From NCBI GenBank assembly GCA_964555735.1, contig CAZKTS010000261.1:1-13934 (forward strand): DNA of 13,934 bases, given 5' to 3'. Of the stretch, positions 13,226 through 13,934 are shown piece by piece. Within the stretch, counting starts at the first letter, position 1; each line of letters begins with the position of its first letter. Under the pieces are notes generated by a model that was not told where the DNA came from, did no database searches, and saw only the letters and a list, made by a program, of their open reading frames with translations. This DNA is from CAZKTS01 sp964555735. GTDB taxonomy: Bacteria > Actinomycetota > Acidimicrobiia > IMCC26256 > PALSA-555. Both the position numbers and the translations under genes were made by a program.

Positions 13226-13231
13226 TAGATT
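13226..13231 (+). promoter_or_regulatory. Possible -10 element upstream of the treT-like gene
   Basis: TAGATT fits TANNNT and lies exactly 7 nt before ATG 13239, the spacing expected for a leaderless transcript. That ATG opens a 10-codon frame and not the treT-like gene itself. The element overlaps the start region of the divergent glycerate kinase gene. Confidence 0.45.
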
Positions 13232-13238
13232 GGCCGCG

Positions 13239-13271
13239 ATGACCGGGCTCCCGCGCACCGCTCGCGCCTGA
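13239..13271 (+). CDS. Possible 10-codon leader peptide before treT
   Basis: ATG 13239 opens MTGLPRTARA and ends at TGA 13269-13271, 7 nt before the treT-like ATG and in another frame. It begins 7 nt after a -10 element. It may be a translated upstream frame that delivers ribosomes to treT, or simply chance; the amino acids do not suggest attenuation by one particular residue. Confidence 0.25.
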   Translation: MTGLPRTARA

Positions 13272-13278
13272 GGCGTCG

Positions 13279-13934
13279 ATGCTCGAGCGCGTCCCCCTCC
13301 TCGAGAAGGACCTCGGCGAGTACGCCGACATCGTCGGCCAGTCCACCGTCGACCGCATCTGTGCCCTGGCCGAGCCGCTCAAGGGCGCCCGCGTCCTCCA
13401 TCTGAACGCGACGGCCTACGGCGGCGGCGTCGCCGAGCTCCTCGCCACCCACGTGCCGCTGCTCCGCAGCGTCGGCGTCGATGCCGAGTGGCACGTGATG
13501 CACGGCAGCGACGAGTTCTTCGCGGTCACCAAGCAGGTGCACAACGCGCTCCAGGGCGCCGAGATCGAGTGGACCTCGGCGATGCAGCGCACGTACCTCG
13601 AGCGGGTCCTCGACAACGCGCTCGAGCTCGAGCAGGGCTGGGACTACGTCGTCGTGCACGACCCACAGCCCGCGGCGATCCTCAGCATGTTGCGCGACTC
13701 GCCGCTCACCCGCGCCGACACGCGCTGGATCTGGCGTTGCCACATCGACCTCACCGACGCCAACCCCGAGGTCTGGGAGTTCTACCGACCGTTCGTCGAG
13801 CAGTACGACGCGTCGGTGTGGACCATGCCCGAGTTCGTGCCCGCGTCGCTCGGCAACACCGAGTCCGTCGTCTACGCGCCGCCGTGCATCGACCCGCTCT
13901 CGGTGAAGAACCTCGACCTCGCGATGCCGTTCTG
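13279..13934 (+). CDS. treT: Trehalose synthase-like GT4 glycosyltransferase (TreT type), partial
   Basis: TreT joins an NDP-glucose and glucose to give trehalose in one reversible step. The first 218 residues are present and the gene runs past the window end. Family blocks: LAEPLKGARVLHLNATAYGGGVAELL near 30-55, the glycine-rich donor-side loop; EWHVMHGSDEFFAVTKQVHNALQG; and VVVHDPQPAAIL. Then follows WIWRCHIDLTDANPEVWEFYRPFVEQYDASVWTM, split between strand and helix segments as in Thermococcales TreT. The ATG at 13279 has TGAGG 5-9 nt upstream, at the end of a possible short leader frame. The C-terminal GT-B domain with the nucleotide-sugar site is outside the window, so substrate use cannot be confirmed. 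With gpgS close by, a role in compatible-solute synthesis is likely. Confidence 0.85.
   Translation, partial: MLERVPLLEKDLGEYADIVGQSTVDRICALAEPLKGARVLHLNATAYGGGVAELLATHVPLLRSVGVDAEWHVMHGSDEFFAVTKQVHNALQGAEIEWTSAMQRTYLERVLDNALELEQGWDYVVVHDPQPAAILSMLRDSPLTRADTRWIWRCHIDLTDANPEVWEFYRPFVEQYDASVWTMPEFVPASLGNTESVVYAPPCIDPLSVKNLDLAMPF

Noticed and set aside
12092..13228. 378-codon plus-strand frame over the glycerate kinase gene
   Set aside because: Arg-rich low-complexity shadow that begins in the terminator hairpin; the minus strand shows kinase signatures.
1..13934. CRISPR arrays, insertion sequences, tRNA or rRNA genes
   Set aside because: No regularly spaced repeats, transposase motifs or recognisable RNA genes other than the riboswitch were found on reading both strands.

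Overview
The window looks like a chromosomal segment of a high-GC actinobacterium, possibly Acidimicrobiia (a guess). Support comes from the very GC-rich codon use, a CysO-type sulfur carrier, an IdeR-type regulator, a GT81 glucosyl-3-phosphoglycerate synthase, CIRCE-controlled groEL, and several starts that sit 7-9 nt after a TANNNT -10 element and so look leaderless. No phage, transposon, CRISPR or RNA-gene signature was seen.

Layout. (1) 1-822: 5' part of groEL on the minus strand, preceded by two CIRCE operators and no groES. (2) 823-6643: an iron-type surface cluster. A minus-strand HTTM / vitamin K-dependent gamma-carboxylase-like membrane protein diverges from a plus-strand operon of imelysin, di-haem oxidoreductase, imelysin-like lipoprotein and a small membrane-anchored protein of unknown function. 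Two IdeR/DtxR-like boxes lie in the divergent promoter. (3) 6644-9322: an unrecognised 198-aa protein behind a strong IdeR/DtxR box, a Tat-exported DyP peroxidase (EfeB type) on the minus strand, and a DtxR/IdeR-family regulator diverging from it. This regulator has IdeR numbering throughout but carries Glu10 and Asp102 in place of Met10 and Cys102. (4) 9414-11118: a minus-strand operon of a threonine-synthase-like PLP enzyme and CysO, headed by a clear SAM-I riboswitch with a plausible translational switch. (5) 11167-13934: GpgS (+), glycerate kinase (-) and the start of a TreT-like trehalose synthase (+), a compatible-solute / sugar-glycerate neighbourhood.

How the genes may work together. 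Regions 2 and 3 read as one metal-responsive regulon. Exported imelysins and a di-haem protein sit at the cell surface, EfeB handles haem or ferrous iron, and a metal sensor encoded in the same place could act on the boxes. No FTR1/EfeU permease is visible, and the HTTM protein takes the divergent position. In region 4 the SAM riboswitch argues that the threonine-synthase-like enzyme and CysO serve sulfur or methionine metabolism rather than plain threonine synthesis. In region 5 glycerate kinase could supply or recycle the phosphoglycerate/glycerate used by GpgS.

The most novel points are the SAM-I/thrC-like/cysO operon, the carboxylate-substituted IdeR metal site, and the HTTM-imelysin divergent pair under shared boxes. 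All functions are read from sequence only; no database search was run.
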